DNA of 64,000 bases from Trissonchulus latispiculum. Lineage: Eukaryota > Nematoda > Enoplea > Enoplida > Ironidae. Positions 12,516 through 24,000 of the stretch are shown piece by piece (positions within the stretch are counted from its first letter, which is position 1; each line of letters starts with the position of its first letter). The translations under genes and the position numbers were made by a program. The notes below the pieces were generated by a model. It had not been told where the DNA came from and did no database searches. It saw only the letters and a list, made by a program, of their open reading frames with translations. The stretch spans positions 1-64,000 of the forward strand of contig JASAND010026138.1 in NCBI GenBank assembly GCA_030248195.1, read 5' to 3'.

Positions 12516-13345
12516 AATAAACAAGTATATATATATGACTTTGTTTGAAATGTTTAATGAAAAATTGAATTGAAAAATTTAAATTTAATTAATTAAATTT
12601 ATTCCCACTTTAGGTAATGGAATAAATTAATCTTGAAATAGCCAAAGTCTGTTTCATTGTTTCGAGATTAATTTGTTACGGAGCAATTGTATTTCTATGA
12701 TCTTATCTCTTTTGTATGCGTTTTAGCATAAATTCGTTAATGGGACAATCGCGAAATTTGTGTATCCTGTTGCTGTTCAAAGCCATTTTTAACTCTACGT
12801 GTCATTCACGAAAAGAGTAGAGTTAAAAGAGTTAATTTTCAATTGCTTTCGCGAATGTCAGAAGGGTTAAAAATTTTAATTCTGCTTAACTCGCCGCGAT
12901 AAATTTTAAACTCAAGTTTACGCCTCAACTTCAACTCAACGTAAGCCAACTAAAACCCTTAAAGCCTTGATCCTGTTTCCAGCAAGTCCACGATAGCTTC
13001 GGTCCTTCACCTCAGCTCCACGTATGCTACCTTCGATTATTAACTATTTGTATCGCTTTCCCATAGTCTGACAAAGGTTTGGCCTCAGTTCCGAAGGTTA
13101 ACAGGTTTTTTTGCAAAGAAAGTGTTTCTAGGATTGTGAATCCAAAAAGCAGCTGTCAGTATCTATTATAAATTCAGCTTATATACACAAACGACCACAT
13201 CAGTCTAGGCATTGGTATATAATAGGTCTAAACGTTGGAATATATGTGCCTTAGCTTGCACGGTTGCGAATCACAAAGGTCATCATTTCACCTATGTTTC
13301 GACCTTAAGGAACCAACTTGATGAATGAATGAATATTGGTGCTCG

Positions 13346-13819
13346 ATATCAGAGAGAAACTTCTGTCATTAGCCAATTTTAGAAAGTCTATATAAAATTA
13401 AACAGAACAGAGCATTTTAATTCAACAATAGTACGACATCCCAAGGTGAAGTTTTAATTACTCTAGTATTTAATTAGGTTAAGCTAATTAATTTAGGTTA
13501 ATTGACTAATTAATTTATAATTCCGCTTGAAAATGAGCACTATCCGTCCCAATAACTACAAAAAACGAACAAATACTCTCAGACTGATTTTAAGAATTAG
13601 TTATGGACAAAACTGCTAAATCTTCGCCCTAGAAATGAGGTGGCTGCTTTAGAACGTCAATATTGTTTTTGTAGTTTAGTGAAGTCAGCGATGAGATCAC
13701 ACTGACGTCTTAATTTGCTGCAATACTGTGCAATGCTTGGCTAGTGAATACCAATTGTGAATTACTTGGCAATTTTGCTTTCTGCTAGTATTCTTTGACA
13801 ACATGCTTTGAGATGATGG
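13346..13819. other. No recognised feature
   Basis: AT-rich sequence with TTAATTAA-type palindromes near 13470-13515. No gene. Confidence 0.35.
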
Positions 13820-14010
13820 TTGTCGTTTACTCATATGTCCCAAAGCAGGTTTCCTCGCGCAGTCTTGTTGAGTCCAATGCCTGACGACTGGCGAAGGCCA
13901 CCTGGGCGGCCTCCCAAGACCTGGGTTCGAACTGTTCTGGAAGATCTGCATTTTCTATCTGGTCCACTTATTTACGGACGGCGTTGCCAATCTGATTGGC
14001 TCACCATCTG
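13820..14010 (+). pseudogene. LINE C-terminal fragment
   Basis: The plus strand encodes PDDWRRPPGRPPKTWVRTVL followed by an EDL and an SDW motif. This is the typical end of many LINE reverse-transcriptase proteins (RGRPxxxW...DL...R..W). Only the last 60 or so residues are present. After it come three short repeats containing CTGCGCCGATATTGCTG (14008-14068). Confidence 0.6.
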
Positions 14011-14142
14011 CGCCGATATTGCTGCCGATACAGCTGCGCCGATATACCATCTGCGCCGATATTGCTGTGGTTACAATGGAGAGGAGTTGTCCGCGACTGC
14101 AACCATAGTGCTGGCTAGGGATGAAGCTATCTGTTTCCAGGA

Positions 14143-14433
14143 TTAAGCAAGTAAGCATATGCTCGGCAGAATCCATATTTTGTTCTTATCGGCACGTTTT
14201 CGTCTTATCAAGATCATGGTACTTCCAGTTGTAATGTATTGAAGTTTAGAAACTGAAACATTTAGTCCATATAGAACCAGACCAACGGTATCTATTTGTA
14301 CACAGTGCTTCGCATCTGGGTATTCGTAACTGCGATTGAAAACAATCACTAGTCTTCCATTGTGCTGAACTCCAATCAATGACCCACGCGCATTTTGGAG
14401 CGATGTGCAATGAGCTCTGAGCAATGCTCTGAA
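14143..14433 (-). CDS. Possible exon of unknown function
   Basis: About 96 open codons follow an acceptor-like TTTCAG at about 14434-14440. The composition is protein-like (GSLIGVQHNGRLVIVFNRSY), with hydrophobic strands. I recognise no domain and found no partner exon. It could be a host exon or a transposon relic. Confidence 0.25.
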   Translation of the reverse strand, partial: FRALLRAHCTSLQNARGSLIGVQHNGRLVIVFNRSYEYPDAKHCVQIDTVGLVLYGLNVSVSKLQYITTGSTMILIRRKRADKNKIWILPSICLLA

Positions 14434-15324
14434 ATCTAAGTTTTTCGATTCAGCTTTTTGTTAGCTCGACAAGCTTCTATATATTAAGGTGACAACAATG
14501 AGTGCATAGTTTTGCTAACACCAGGAAGAAGACTTGGCGAGAAAATTCAAAAGATTCGGGGACACAATGTTTGGAAACCTTTGGCTACTCCTTACTAACT
14601 CTAGTTTTAAGTTTACTAAAATTTTAAAATGTTCATCAGCCAATATACGCACCCTCTAATATTTTGAAAGCTAGGATAGGAAGTCGCAAGGTGTCCAACT
14701 ACATTACAAATCAGTTATATAAATAAAATATTGTTGTTAGTGAAGACAGGTAGACCCTACACGTTTTGTTCAGTAATGCGTTCAGGCCTGACCAGACTAG
14801 GCCTGGTTTGGTACTAATTTGCTAATCAAGGTTGACGTGGCTAGATGTTTTAATTTGTTGTCGCGCTAAGCCATGGTTAGGTGGATTGGTGAATGAAAAA
14901 TTACTGATTAGTTTAATCATTCATTGATGTAACATTGTTGATTTGAGATTGGTGAGTTTCCGAAGCTTTCTTCTTTGGTCAAGGAACCATAGGTTGTAGC
15001 CAAGTTAAATATTACTACCAGAAGAGAAGCCAAGTAACCATCAAAGCTGTGTATTAGACATTGCACGTGGTGTTGCGAGCCGCTAGGCAATCCACCAAGC
15101 TTGGCTTAACGATAATAGACATGGTTTGAAATATAGTGGAACCAAACGTTAGAGAGTGTCCCAATATCTACTTTCGTTGTGTGTGTACTGCTAAAACGAA
15201 AACAAACCTTGAAACAACCAAATGCAACAAGTCTCAACATCCAGAAGCGCACTATTGTGAACCAAAACAATTTTCAAAATTAATTTCCCCAAACGGACAC
15301 GCTTGGCTGTTACAAGAAGCTAAG
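14434..15324. other. No recognised feature
   Basis: Nothing beyond short open frames. The short inverted pair AATGAATGATTAAAC/GTTTAATCATTCATT near 14890-14935 is weak. Confidence 0.3.
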
Positions 15325-15960
15325 CTATCCGCTAAATATTGGCTGGCACGAGAACACACCAACTATCAATGACGCGAAGTCGTAATAGTCGTGAGTATAA
15401 GCTGAACAGTCTACTGCATAGAGGATGCAAAAACACCAGAAATTTGTTACTTTAATTTCTCTCATAAGTAACGCATCACATCTTCCCCCCTCCTTTTTGC
15501 CAAAGTATCCCCCCTGGTGCAAATGCTTATAGACTTGCCCTCCTACAGGTACTAAGCCAACGGGCCCATTGGCTTTCACGCATACAATCTCATTTGTTCC
15601 AAATACCATACCCTCATATTCCAAACAAGTATACCCACACGGCAATTATTTCACACATTCACAAACACCATGCAACAATATATACACATATACGCATGCA
15701 TGCGCATACATGAACACAAACGAACACGCCAACACATCTGATACACCAGCCTCCCACTGCGGGACAGCATTCAGGCGACGAAGCCAAAATCATACTAGCT
15801 ATAACTGATGAGCCGAGACAAAGGTTAGTAACCTCGCATAGATTCTTGACTGAGTAGCCCGGCAGCAACATCATCAATAGCACAACAATTTCTATATGCT
15901 AACAAAGCAAACGGAAGAATCTTATCCCAGTTGGAACAATTTGCGTTAGCATTCATGAAA
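15325..15960 (-). pseudogene. Decayed integrase-region fragment of an LTR retrotransposon
   Basis: On the minus strand near 15860-15960 one frame reads NWDKILPFALLAYRN, the usual C-terminal core region of Gypsy-type integrases (W..LLP.ALLAYN). It is followed by degenerate sequence. A further open frame at 15325-15645 (with VKANGPVGLVPVGGQVYKHL) may belong to the same element but is not assignable. No complete domain remains. Confidence 0.4.
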
Positions 15961-15973
15961 AGTGTGAATTATA

Positions 15974-16150
15974 ATAAGAGTGCATAATATAAGAGTGTGC
16001 CACTACGCACACTCTATGTTATCAGAGCGAAAACTATGCTCTGCTGGCTAACGATCCACCCCTCCCCCGCAAATCCGACCCTAGTGACCCCCCCCCAGCA
16101 AATCAGTACCTAGTCGAAACGGGAGTACGCTCACTATGTTTATGTGATTA
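15974..16150. mobile_element. Partial CAAGAGTAC-family copy
   Basis: It starts with an AAGAGTGCATAATATAAGAG end and shares the internal GCAAATCAGTACCTAGTCGA segment with the copy at 35146-35486. The right arm is missing or replaced by other repeats from about 16150. Confidence 0.7.
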
Positions 16151-16444
16151 AGGGGGAGGAGTCCATTTTTGGGTCATTTTTTCGACTATCTCCGATTTCG
16201 CTGATTTTCACATATTTTATTGTTCAAATGGTATATTTTAACGAGTTTTTTTAAATTAAAGTCGTAACTCTTACGGTTGCCGAGTAATTTCACCTCAAAG
16301 TTAAGATTTAATGTGTTAGGAAATTCAAAAAGTTGTCATTTTTTGCGTGCGCCAAAAAAATCTCCCTGACCCGACAAACGTTTATGCTGGACAAATTATA
16401 CATGAAAATAACACTAAAATGTTAAACTACGGTATCCTGGAATT

Positions 16445-16578
16445 AGAATTTTAATTTAGGCCTTTAAAATTTTTGAATTAATTTTTAAAGGATTAAAATT
16501 TGACTTGATGCTCAAGTCGTATTAAATTTTAATTCTTCAAAAATTAATTAAAAAATTTTAAAGGCCTAAATTAAAATT
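16445..16578. repeat. AT-rich fold-back
   Basis: Arms at about 16445-16508 and 16512-16578 (ATTTAGGCCTTTAAAATTTT and complement) are nearly complementary around a 3-base loop. It is flanked on the right by a C/G-homopolymer-rich stretch (16597-16893) with runs of up to 10 C, including repeated ACCCCCCCCCAGATTTT units. Confidence 0.75.
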
Positions 16579-17044
16579 TGGCATTTTTAGGTCACTTTGG
16601 AACATAGGTGTGTTAGGGGGGGGTGGGGGGTGACCCCCCACCAAAATGAGAAATTTTGGCAACCCCCCCACAGATTTTCACATTTTTGCTACCCCCCCCC
16701 AGATTTTTGGCCAAAAAGTGGCCAAAAATGGCATAAAATCGAAAATTTAGGGGGCCCCCCACCCTCCGTCGGAATCCCCCCCCCCAGATTTTTTGCCCAG
16801 CCACACTTATGCTTTGGAATCCCCCCACTTTTGGTCTTCCCCCCACTAGTGGGGGGGCTCACTTTTCCCCCACCCCACTTTTTTTCGCCTTGAGAAAACC
16901 CAGGTGGCTAGGCAAAAAGTCTGGGGGCGGGTGGTTCGGGTGGAGGAACATATATAAAATATGATTGTCAAACTAAAACGGACGTCAAAATGCAGATTAT
17001 TTTGCTACTGTTGTCTTCTGTATGCTTGTGTGTTGAAGCTTAAC

Positions 17045-18300
17045 GGTAGGTAGGTAGGTAAAATTCACTTCCCGCCAGCTCGCTGGTGAGCTGTTCGCGC
17101 GGCCTCTCCGCAGGGACAACCAAGGTGAATAACTCCGACTACGTCGAGGTTATCTACATTGGACGTAGGAAGCTTTATGCCAGAGAGTCACCCCCACAGT
17201 TTTATGTACCGGCAAGCTGGACAAACAATTAAAGTCAGCACAGAAGACTAAACATTGACACCTAGTGAGGTGTACCGGTGTGGTCATCCCACTGAGGCGG
17301 TACTGATCTGTCCTGGTCGACCTCCATCAGGCCTTACTCATCCTCAACTCATCCTTACTCATCCAAAACTCAACCAGATAGCTGGTTGGCATACCTATAG
17401 TAAGTGATGTTGTTGTCAGCAGGGTTTGGCTTCCGTTCCCTGCTGACTGGTTGGGTTTTACCTGCTTTCTGTCTCCTGTGCTGCATAAATGATGGATACT
17501 CTTAGCGCAGGGTCTGTCTTGTGCCTAAAAATATAACACAACTGGTCCGTAGTTAAACTGTTGCCATGAAGATAATATTCTACTAGAGAAAGATTAATTT
17601 CATCACAACTCCATTGCTAACACAACTCCATTACAAACTCAAACGTTAGCAACTCCATATTATTAGCCATCTTCGTGAGATTTCAAGTTATTTCAACGTT
17701 TAACGACAATGTAAACTACCAGCAGACTGTGTGCATAACTACTACCCTGTGCCCAATGCCCAAGCGTTTACATTGTACCTGCATGCAACGGTCAAAAGCA
17801 TAAATTTGTAGCAGAAGAGAAATTTGTAGCAGAAGCGACAAGAATTATAGCAGTATTGACGGGTGCGAGTTTACACAGCCCTGGTGTCGGGGGGGTGTGT
17901 GAGAAATTTAAAAAATTGAGTCCCTATTTTAGCTCTGTATGGTGGTTTATGACCCCCCACCGTTCCCTTCCCGCAGCTGTGTAAACTTGCTCTGGGTAGA
18001 GGTGTACCATCCCACTTGTCATGTATTAGACATCCAGCTTTGCCAGTTTCACGAAGTGACAAGTGTCGCGGAGTTGTGGCAGTGATCCGTAGAGACAAGC
18101 ATAGAGATTGGGGACACTTTGCCATACTGCATCCATGGCGGAGTTATGGAAAGGACAGTGGAATAGGATGTGGGATACCGTCTCGGGGAAACCGCGTTGG
18201 CAGAGATTAGACTCGACTATGTTCATCATGTGGATGTGTGACGCCAGTTTGCAATGGCCCGTACGTAGTCGGAACAAAACCACTTGGTCATTATAGTGAA
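17045..18300 (-). mobile_element. 5'-truncated LINE, 3' end with TACC repeats
   Basis: On the minus strand, 18026-18300 encodes a zinc-binding C-terminal region of LINE reverse transcriptases: FRLRTGHCKLASHIHMMNI, then a CQRGFPETVSHILFHCP cysteine/histidine pattern. About 900 bp of 3' noncoding sequence follows. The copy ends in (TACC)n, seen as TAGGTAGGTAGGTA on the plus strand at 17045-17060; short tandem 3' tails like this are common in LINEs. The 5' break is at about 18300. A frame change near 18026 shows it is inactive. Confidence 0.65.
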
Positions 18301-18512
18301 CTAACAAAAATTTGATTCGAAAAACGGATTAAGTTTTGGTTACCTTTGGTCCCCCCTTGCGAAATCAAAAAATTTTGCGATATTTGAACTCAACGTGATC
18401 TAATACATAAACTGTGAGCCAAACAGCCACTTGTGGGACAAGAAGTGGCTACGGTAGACAGATTAATCATCGTACTTCTTGTGTTCTGTGACAAACACTG
18501 GGGGAGGGGAAG

Positions 18513-19130
18513 ATGTTTGGGTCTTTCCTATTATCCACCACACAGCTCCGAAGAAGCACCGAAACGCACAAAAGGATTGAGTTGAAATTTAGTAGGGTTA
18601 GGTTTTCGAATCTGCTGATTTCAAAAATGCAAATATTTAAAAATTAATGCTTTTAATTTTAAAGTTTTAGTTGGTAAGGGGGACCAAAGGGATAAAAAAT
18701 TTGACCATGATTTTGCTGAAAACTTGCATGCAGGGGTTACCTAAGGATCTTATTACATCTTATCTTAAATCAGTTTTGCGATTCATCTATTCATTAGCTG
18801 AGGATAAGTTACATACCTTACAACTTTAGCCTATATTAAGCTAACAAAAATGTGAATCGAAAAACAGTTCAGATTCTGCCCAGTGCTCCAGAAAACCCCT
18901 GTATGCAAGTTTTCAGCAAAATCATGGACAAAAAATGTTTTTGATTCCCGTTGTCCCCACCAACTAAAATTTTAAAGTTTTTAAAATATTTTTAAAATAT
19001 TAAAAGTTTTACATTTTTGGAATCAGCAAGTCCGAAAACGTACCTCTACCAAATTTCAAAACAATCAGTCAAATTGTGCTTCTTCGGTGCTTCTTCGGAG
19101 CTGTAAGGGGATAATGGGAAAAACCGACAT
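18513..19130. repeat. Divergent fold-back abutting the 5' LTR
   Basis: The left arm (18513-18745) and right arm (about 18885-19130) are imperfect inverted copies. Both contain CAGCTCCGAAGAAGCACCGA, GATTTTGCTGAAAACTTGCA and TTTTAGTTGGT. The right arm ends in GACAT directly before the LTR begins. The CTAACAAAAAT-G-ATTCGAAAAAC motif occurs as a direct repeat at 18300 and 18841. Confidence 0.75.
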
Positions 19131-19591
19131 TGTGGAATATTTCGTATTCTTTCGTGAAAATCTTCATAAACGATGGAACAAATTCTGACCTTAGCTAATC
19201 GGGTAGTTTCTCATGATGGAGTTCGAATTTAAAAAGTGTGGGTATTAGTCAGTTGTTAGTTAGTTGGTTGAACGATTCGGGCGGGATCAGTCAGGTTTGT
19301 GTGGTGAATTTTAAGTTGGCAGCTGTGACTTTTTGAGTCTCAATAGTGAATTCGTTGTGCATATTTTGTTATATTATCGAGATTTGGTGTCTTTGAAAGT
19401 TTGAAAATGTATAATTGAATTTGTTTAAGTGAAGTAAAAGTATCGTGTCTTTCCTAATTTTCTAGTTTCTATTATTTCGAGAGTTAGGCGCGAGGAGAAT
19501 TTCAACTAGGCATACACTACCGAGCGAAGAATCTGCACATTTCTTTATTGATCATTTATTCAGCAGTACACTGAGCGACAACATTTCTACA
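19131..19591 (+). repeat. 5' LTR (461 bp)
   Basis: Begins TGTGGAATATTT and ends ACATTTCTACA, matching the 3' LTR over its length with scattered substitutions and small indels. The most conserved part is the segment around AAGTGAAGTAAAAGTATCGT and the last 60 bp. TG...CA ends are standard for LTRs. Confidence 0.95.
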
Positions 19592-19595
19592 AAAT

Positions 19596-19613
19596 TGGCG
19601 ACCGTGTCATGCG
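19596..19613 (+). promoter_or_regulatory. tRNA primer-binding site
   Basis: TGGCGACCGTGTCATGCG begins 4 bases after the 5' LTR. The TGG start complements a tRNA CCA end, and the TGGCGACCGTG string is common as a primer site in Gypsy-type elements. The tRNA identity was not determined. Confidence 0.75.
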
Positions 19614-19617
19614 GTAA

Positions 19618-20682
19618 ATGCCTCTTTTTTCTCCTCCTAATACTCGCGCCAGATCAAAAGAACAAAAAGAAAAAGTTTTTCTTTTTGAAAATTTGCCTGC
19701 CCATCAGGCACCTGAAGTAGACGAAGTTCCTGCGATGTCACAGCCTGCCTCGTCTGGATTGGGGGGCGGGGGAAATCTCCCCCAAACCGGTATCAGTTCA
19801 GGTGTAGGGGGGACGCCGCGTCCAACGTTGACTGGGGTGGGTCGGGGTTCGCTCCGTCCCTCCCCAGTGGCCCCAACTCCCAGTTCGTCTGTTGTGCATG
19901 TACAAACTTCGCAAAGTTCGGGGGTGGGCCGGGGGAAGTCCCCCGGGTCCCACTACTCAGCTCACCTGGGTCAGCCTGGGGCTGTGCCTGGGTCAAATGT
20001 CCAGTCTATTGGTGCGGGGGGGTACAGCGAAATGTTGCAACAAACTTGGGGGGGACCGCTACTTGCGGTAACCGAACAGTCGCCTGCGCCAGCGGGGGGG
20101 GGTCCCTCCCCCCCAGGGGTGGGTTCTGTTCCCCGGGAGTTTGAAGCGGCGGTCTCAGAATTTCAGGACAGATTTGATGGAATGGATCCGTCTACGGTCT
20201 GTCTCGCTCGGGAGACCACAGTTCAAAATTTGGGAGGGGCGGGCCCCCATCTGGTGTCGCGCTATGCTGTTTCTGTTCCGGCTCAAAATGTTGTTAGGAG
20301 GACTGATTATGTTGAAAATTCGGCCGAAACCTCTGTTCAAATGGTGGGGGGAGCGGCTCCCCAGTCAGTTTCTCGTTTTGCTTTGCCGGCACCTTTGTCT
20401 GTCAATACGTGTGAGTCAGATTTTCCGGCCGGGAGGGCCCTTCCTCCGGGGGAAGGGGGCTCTGCCTCCGTTCCCGATAATGCCGTTGCGCAGCTGGGAG
20501 TAGGGGGGGACCAAAATTTAAATCAGAATTTGGCCCAATCCTCCGCCCTCGTGTCGACGCAGTCCTCGGACGAAAGATTTATTCACGATGCGTATCAGAG
20601 GGTCTTGAGTCCAGGTCAAAATTTGGGGGGCCCCAGGGGCAGCCCCCTGGTTTGCCGAGTACAGTGGCGGATACGCATTTAA
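19618..20682 (+). CDS. Gag N-terminal extension (Gly/Pro/Ser-rich)
   Basis: A 354-codon frame that begins with an ATG directly after the primer site. The product has a short basic start (RARSKEQKEKVF), then a long low-complexity part rich in Gly, Pro, Ser and Val, with no known domain. The DNA is marked by repeated mini-hairpins of G-runs followed by C-runs. The frame is left near the AAATTTG plus six-G run at about 20620-20632, after which a protein-like reading continues in the -1 frame. It most likely forms the N-terminus of the gag-pol precursor. Confidence 0.6.
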   Translation: MPLFSPPNTRARSKEQKEKVFLFENLPAHQAPEVDEVPAMSQPASSGLGGGGNLPQTGISSGVGGTPRPTLTGVGRGSLRPSPVAPTPSSSVVHVQTSQSSGVGRGKSPGSHYSAHLGQPGAVPGSNVQSIGAGGYSEMLQQTWGGPLLAVTEQSPAPAGGGPSPPGVGSVPREFEAAVSEFQDRFDGMDPSTVCLARETTVQNLGGAGPHLVSRYAVSVPAQNVVRRTDYVENSAETSVQMVGGAAPQSVSRFALPAPLSVNTCESDFPAGRALPPGEGGSASVPDNAVAQLGVGGDQNLNQNLAQSSALVSTQSSDERFIHDAYQRVLSPGQNLGGPRGSPLVCRVQWRIRI

Positions 20683-21059
20683 TTCCGCTGGGGTATGCAG
20701 GTGCTATTTACACGCAAGCGGTTCCGTTAGGTCAGCAATTGGAAGGAACCGCCCCTCAGGAAAATTCTTCAGAATATGCGTCCCCCCAAGCTCAAATTTC
20801 AGGACCGACTCCCCTCCCAGTGACGACAGCTGGTCAGATCGATCCAAATTTGGTTATAATTCGTGACACAGATCCAGCGGACCACGTCCAGCCGCCTTGT
20901 GCCCACGGGGCGGTAGGCATTCCTGGTCCGTATCCTCCGCCTTCCCCTGATGTTGTCTATCCTGTTGTCCCGGATCCGGCCACTCTAAATCCTCCCCCTC
21001 CGCTTGTGTCCCCTGAATTCTACACCCAGAATCATACACGGGGGGCCCCTCCTACCTGA
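20652..21059 (+). CDS. Gag middle segment, -1 frame
   Basis: A Pro-rich frame overlapping the end of the first gag frame by 31 bases and shifted by -1. It ends at 21059, shortly after a CGGGGGGCCCC run (21039-21049). From that run the -1 frame of the long pol reading is open (from 21017). Either two programmed frameshifts, two single-base losses, or two homopolymer errors separate the three frames; the sequence alone cannot tell. There is no ATG near its start, so independent initiation is unlikely. Confidence 0.45.
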   Translation: MPSTVADTHLIPLGYAGAIYTQAVPLGQQLEGTAPQENSSEYASPQAQISGPTPLPVTTAGQIDPNLVIIRDTDPADHVQPPCAHGAVGIPGPYPPPSPDVVYPVVPDPATLNPPPPLVSPEFYTQNHTRGAPPT

Positions 21060-24000
21060 CTCTGCGGCCAAATACGTGGGGTTATCATTTGTATCAGGGG
21101 GCGTGTATGGCCGGGCCACAGCCTGGCTTGGAGTCCCACATGCCGCAGGTACGTCGTATTCCGGATCAAACGTGCGCTCCAGTGGACCAATATGCTCTGA
21201 AAGTACCAGCGACTTTTCAATATGATGTTCTAGAACGGCAAGTCCACGAAAATCCGACTATGCACGAATTGGAGCGCTCCGGCATGTGGGACCCATGCCG
21301 GCAAGACTTGCGTGGAGAATTGCCAAATCCCTATCTGCCTGGGCCACCGCCCCCTGATCCAAATGCTGACATGTACTATATGGCCGCGGAAACGGTAGCC
21401 CACACCTCCACGAGCGATTTTGTGGCACAACATGCGGGGGTGACCCCTGGTCCGAGCCCTACGGTCCCTGTGCGGCCCCAAGGCTTGGTCAGGATCCCTG
21501 CCGTGGGTGCCGTGCGGGGGCCCGGGGCCTACCAGGGGCCTATCCAGCCGCCAGTGCCACAGGTGGGTCAAAATTTTGGTCCAGGCTATGGGCAGCCTAC
21601 ACGATTTCCGTATCCACAGCAGCGTCCTGCCCTACGCCCAGGAATTCCTCAGGCTCAACCCAGACATCCTCCCCCTCCCCCTTTGATGCAAATTCCTGTC
21701 AGGCACCCCGTGCCACGGCTGACGGCGGCTCCACCGCCAAATCCTCCCAATCCTCCTCCTCCACCTCCTGGCCCTTTACCTCCCCCTCCCCCTGTGGTAC
21801 GCCCTCCACTTCTTCGGGCGGCCCCTCCTGTTTCGGCTCCAAAAATTGCCCCTCTCCCAGTTCTTTCGACCCAGACGTACGCCCATCATCCTACGCCACA
21901 GACCATGCAGGCCACGGATTCCTCGGTCGCGAAGCATGATGCTTCTTTATATAGAATGTACATTGACATCCTACGGGATATTCCTCGCTTCGACCCGGAT
22001 CGGATGTATTTAGAAGACTGGCTCCCGAATTTCAAATCAGCAGCCAAAATTCACAGAATTCCACCTGAACAATGGGCCAGGTTACTGTTCAACAAATTAA
22101 CCGGAAAAGCCCTGATCTACGCCTCTCGCTGTGGTCCGGAGGTTGCGGACACTTTTGATGGCTTTGTCAACTTGCTGAAATCTCAATTTCCACGACCGCA
22201 ATTGTCTATCCGAGATAGGTACGTATCTTTCGCTAGACGGGTCCAGCGTCACGGGGAGTCGGTCCGACGCTATATTTCCGAATTACAGGCACAGGCTATT
22301 TCAATCTGGCCAGATGATGCGCTGGAACGCGAGCAACAGTGCGTCCAGCAACTTTTCGCAGGAATTACTGACAAAACTTACATCAGTGCCTTGGCCCCTC
22401 TTTTCATTGATCATGCACCTACTATGGACCAAATACTACGTATTATTGACAAACTTGATTCCCGTGACTCAAGGCCCTCTGAGGAGGACAGCTTGTGCTA
22501 TTCTATGCCACTGTACCAGGTGTCCGCGGATGATATGGTTCAGAATGACCCGGGTTCGAATCCCAAACCTCCTGTCGAAAAGCCGAAGGATTTGGCCGGG
22601 GGAATCCGGATGGAACTACGGGAAATGCGCGACTGGGTAGAACAGCAGATCCGGGACAGGTTCAATCAAATGGAGGAAGAGAGGAAAAGGAGGTTGGGTC
22701 CGGTATGTAAGTTTTGCAAGAGGAAGGGGCATCCCCCAGAAAAATGCTGGGACAAATATCCCGAACAGGCCCCCCCGGACTACAGGTCACGACCGTCATC
22801 TAGAGGGGTAAATTACGTGGAGGATGCGTACTATTACCCCCAACCCTATTACTCTCAGCCTCCCCAACGGTATTATCAGTCCCCGGCGCCAGCGCCACCT
22901 GCGCAGGCGACCTACTATGAACAGCCGATGTACGTATATGCGCAGCCACAGCCTGCACCTCCTGCGGCCCAACCCGGGCTGCAGCAGGTGCCGGTACAGA
23001 GGGCTCAGCCAACTTACTATTACACTCAGGCTCAGGCGGCCCCGCAGGTTCAGTCTCAGGTTCCGCCTCCCGTGGTGGGGTCGGCCCCTCCGACTGCTGC
23101 CTGCTCCGGGGCGCCTGTCCCGACCGCTCACCAGCAGGCTGCTCAGGTCGCGCCTGCGCAGGCGGCGCCCCAAGTGTCCTACGTTGGCTTTACACAGGGA
23201 CCTGTTCAGGGGGGAACGATGGTTTCAGCTTCCACCACAGTCTCAGGGACTGATCAAAATCAGGTGCCGGCTCAAAATTCTACGCAAGTTTCGCATCAGG
23301 TGCAGGCCCCTACGGTGCCTTCTCAGGAACAAGTCATGCAAATTTTGTCCCCTTTTCATGTAGGTATGATTGAAGCGGTCTCAGCCCCTCCGGAAAAAAT
23401 TTTACCGCATGTGTTTGGGGTGGATTCCCTTTCAGACGCGTCTATGGTAGAAGAGAGGTTAGTTCATCTTTTTAATGTTGCTACGCAAAATGTGGTCAAA
23501 TTGGCCTCAATTCATTCTTCTACAACGGCTTTTATGGATTCATATTTTAAGGAAATTCAAAAACAGCTGCAACAAATGGCTCAAATTCTTTATAAAGTAT
23601 GCCCTGGGAGTCTTGACCCTAAAATTGCGGAAGCGTCTGCGCTTCCTCCGGAATCGTGGTGTTCGGGGGCGTCACCTATTTTGGCGGGGTCCCTTCCATT
23701 TGAGTTGGCGCAGGTGTCTACCCAGACTGTGGGCACTGAAACGGAGGTTCCTCTCTCAGAGGGGGGAGCATCTGTCATGGGCCAGGGCAAGTCTTTCCAT
23801 TCGGTAACTCTGGCCCCGAAAAGTCCCATGGAATGGGATTCAGAAGCGATTTTAGCAGCTGGGGACAACACCCCTGCAATAAAAGTTGATTTAGGTGGCC
23901 AGAGTTTCCTAGCCATCTTGGACTCGGGGGCCTCTATTTCTATAATTGGTCCACGGGTGTTGGAAAGACTTGCCCGGGCTGGTGTCACGGTCCGGTTACA

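Larger units (their letters stand above)
10229..13345. repeat. Dispersed block, copy 1 (split by an approximately 1.77-kb insertion)
   Basis: Positions 10229-10812 and 12587-13345 match 34646-36240 in the same orientation. In this copy the two parts are separated by about 1.77 kb (10813-12586). The right part carries a further small insertion at about 12787-12945, rich in TTAACTCT/AGAGTTAA motifs, and one at about 13147-13240 that the other copy lacks. Confidence 0.8.

Noticed and set aside
16597..16893. Proline-rich frame
   Set aside because: It is caused by C-homopolymer repeats; no gene structure.
22796..23363. Arg/Leu-rich frames on both strands inside gag-pol
   Set aside because: They are shadows of the GC-rich, Pro/Gln/Tyr-coding spacer of the polyprotein.
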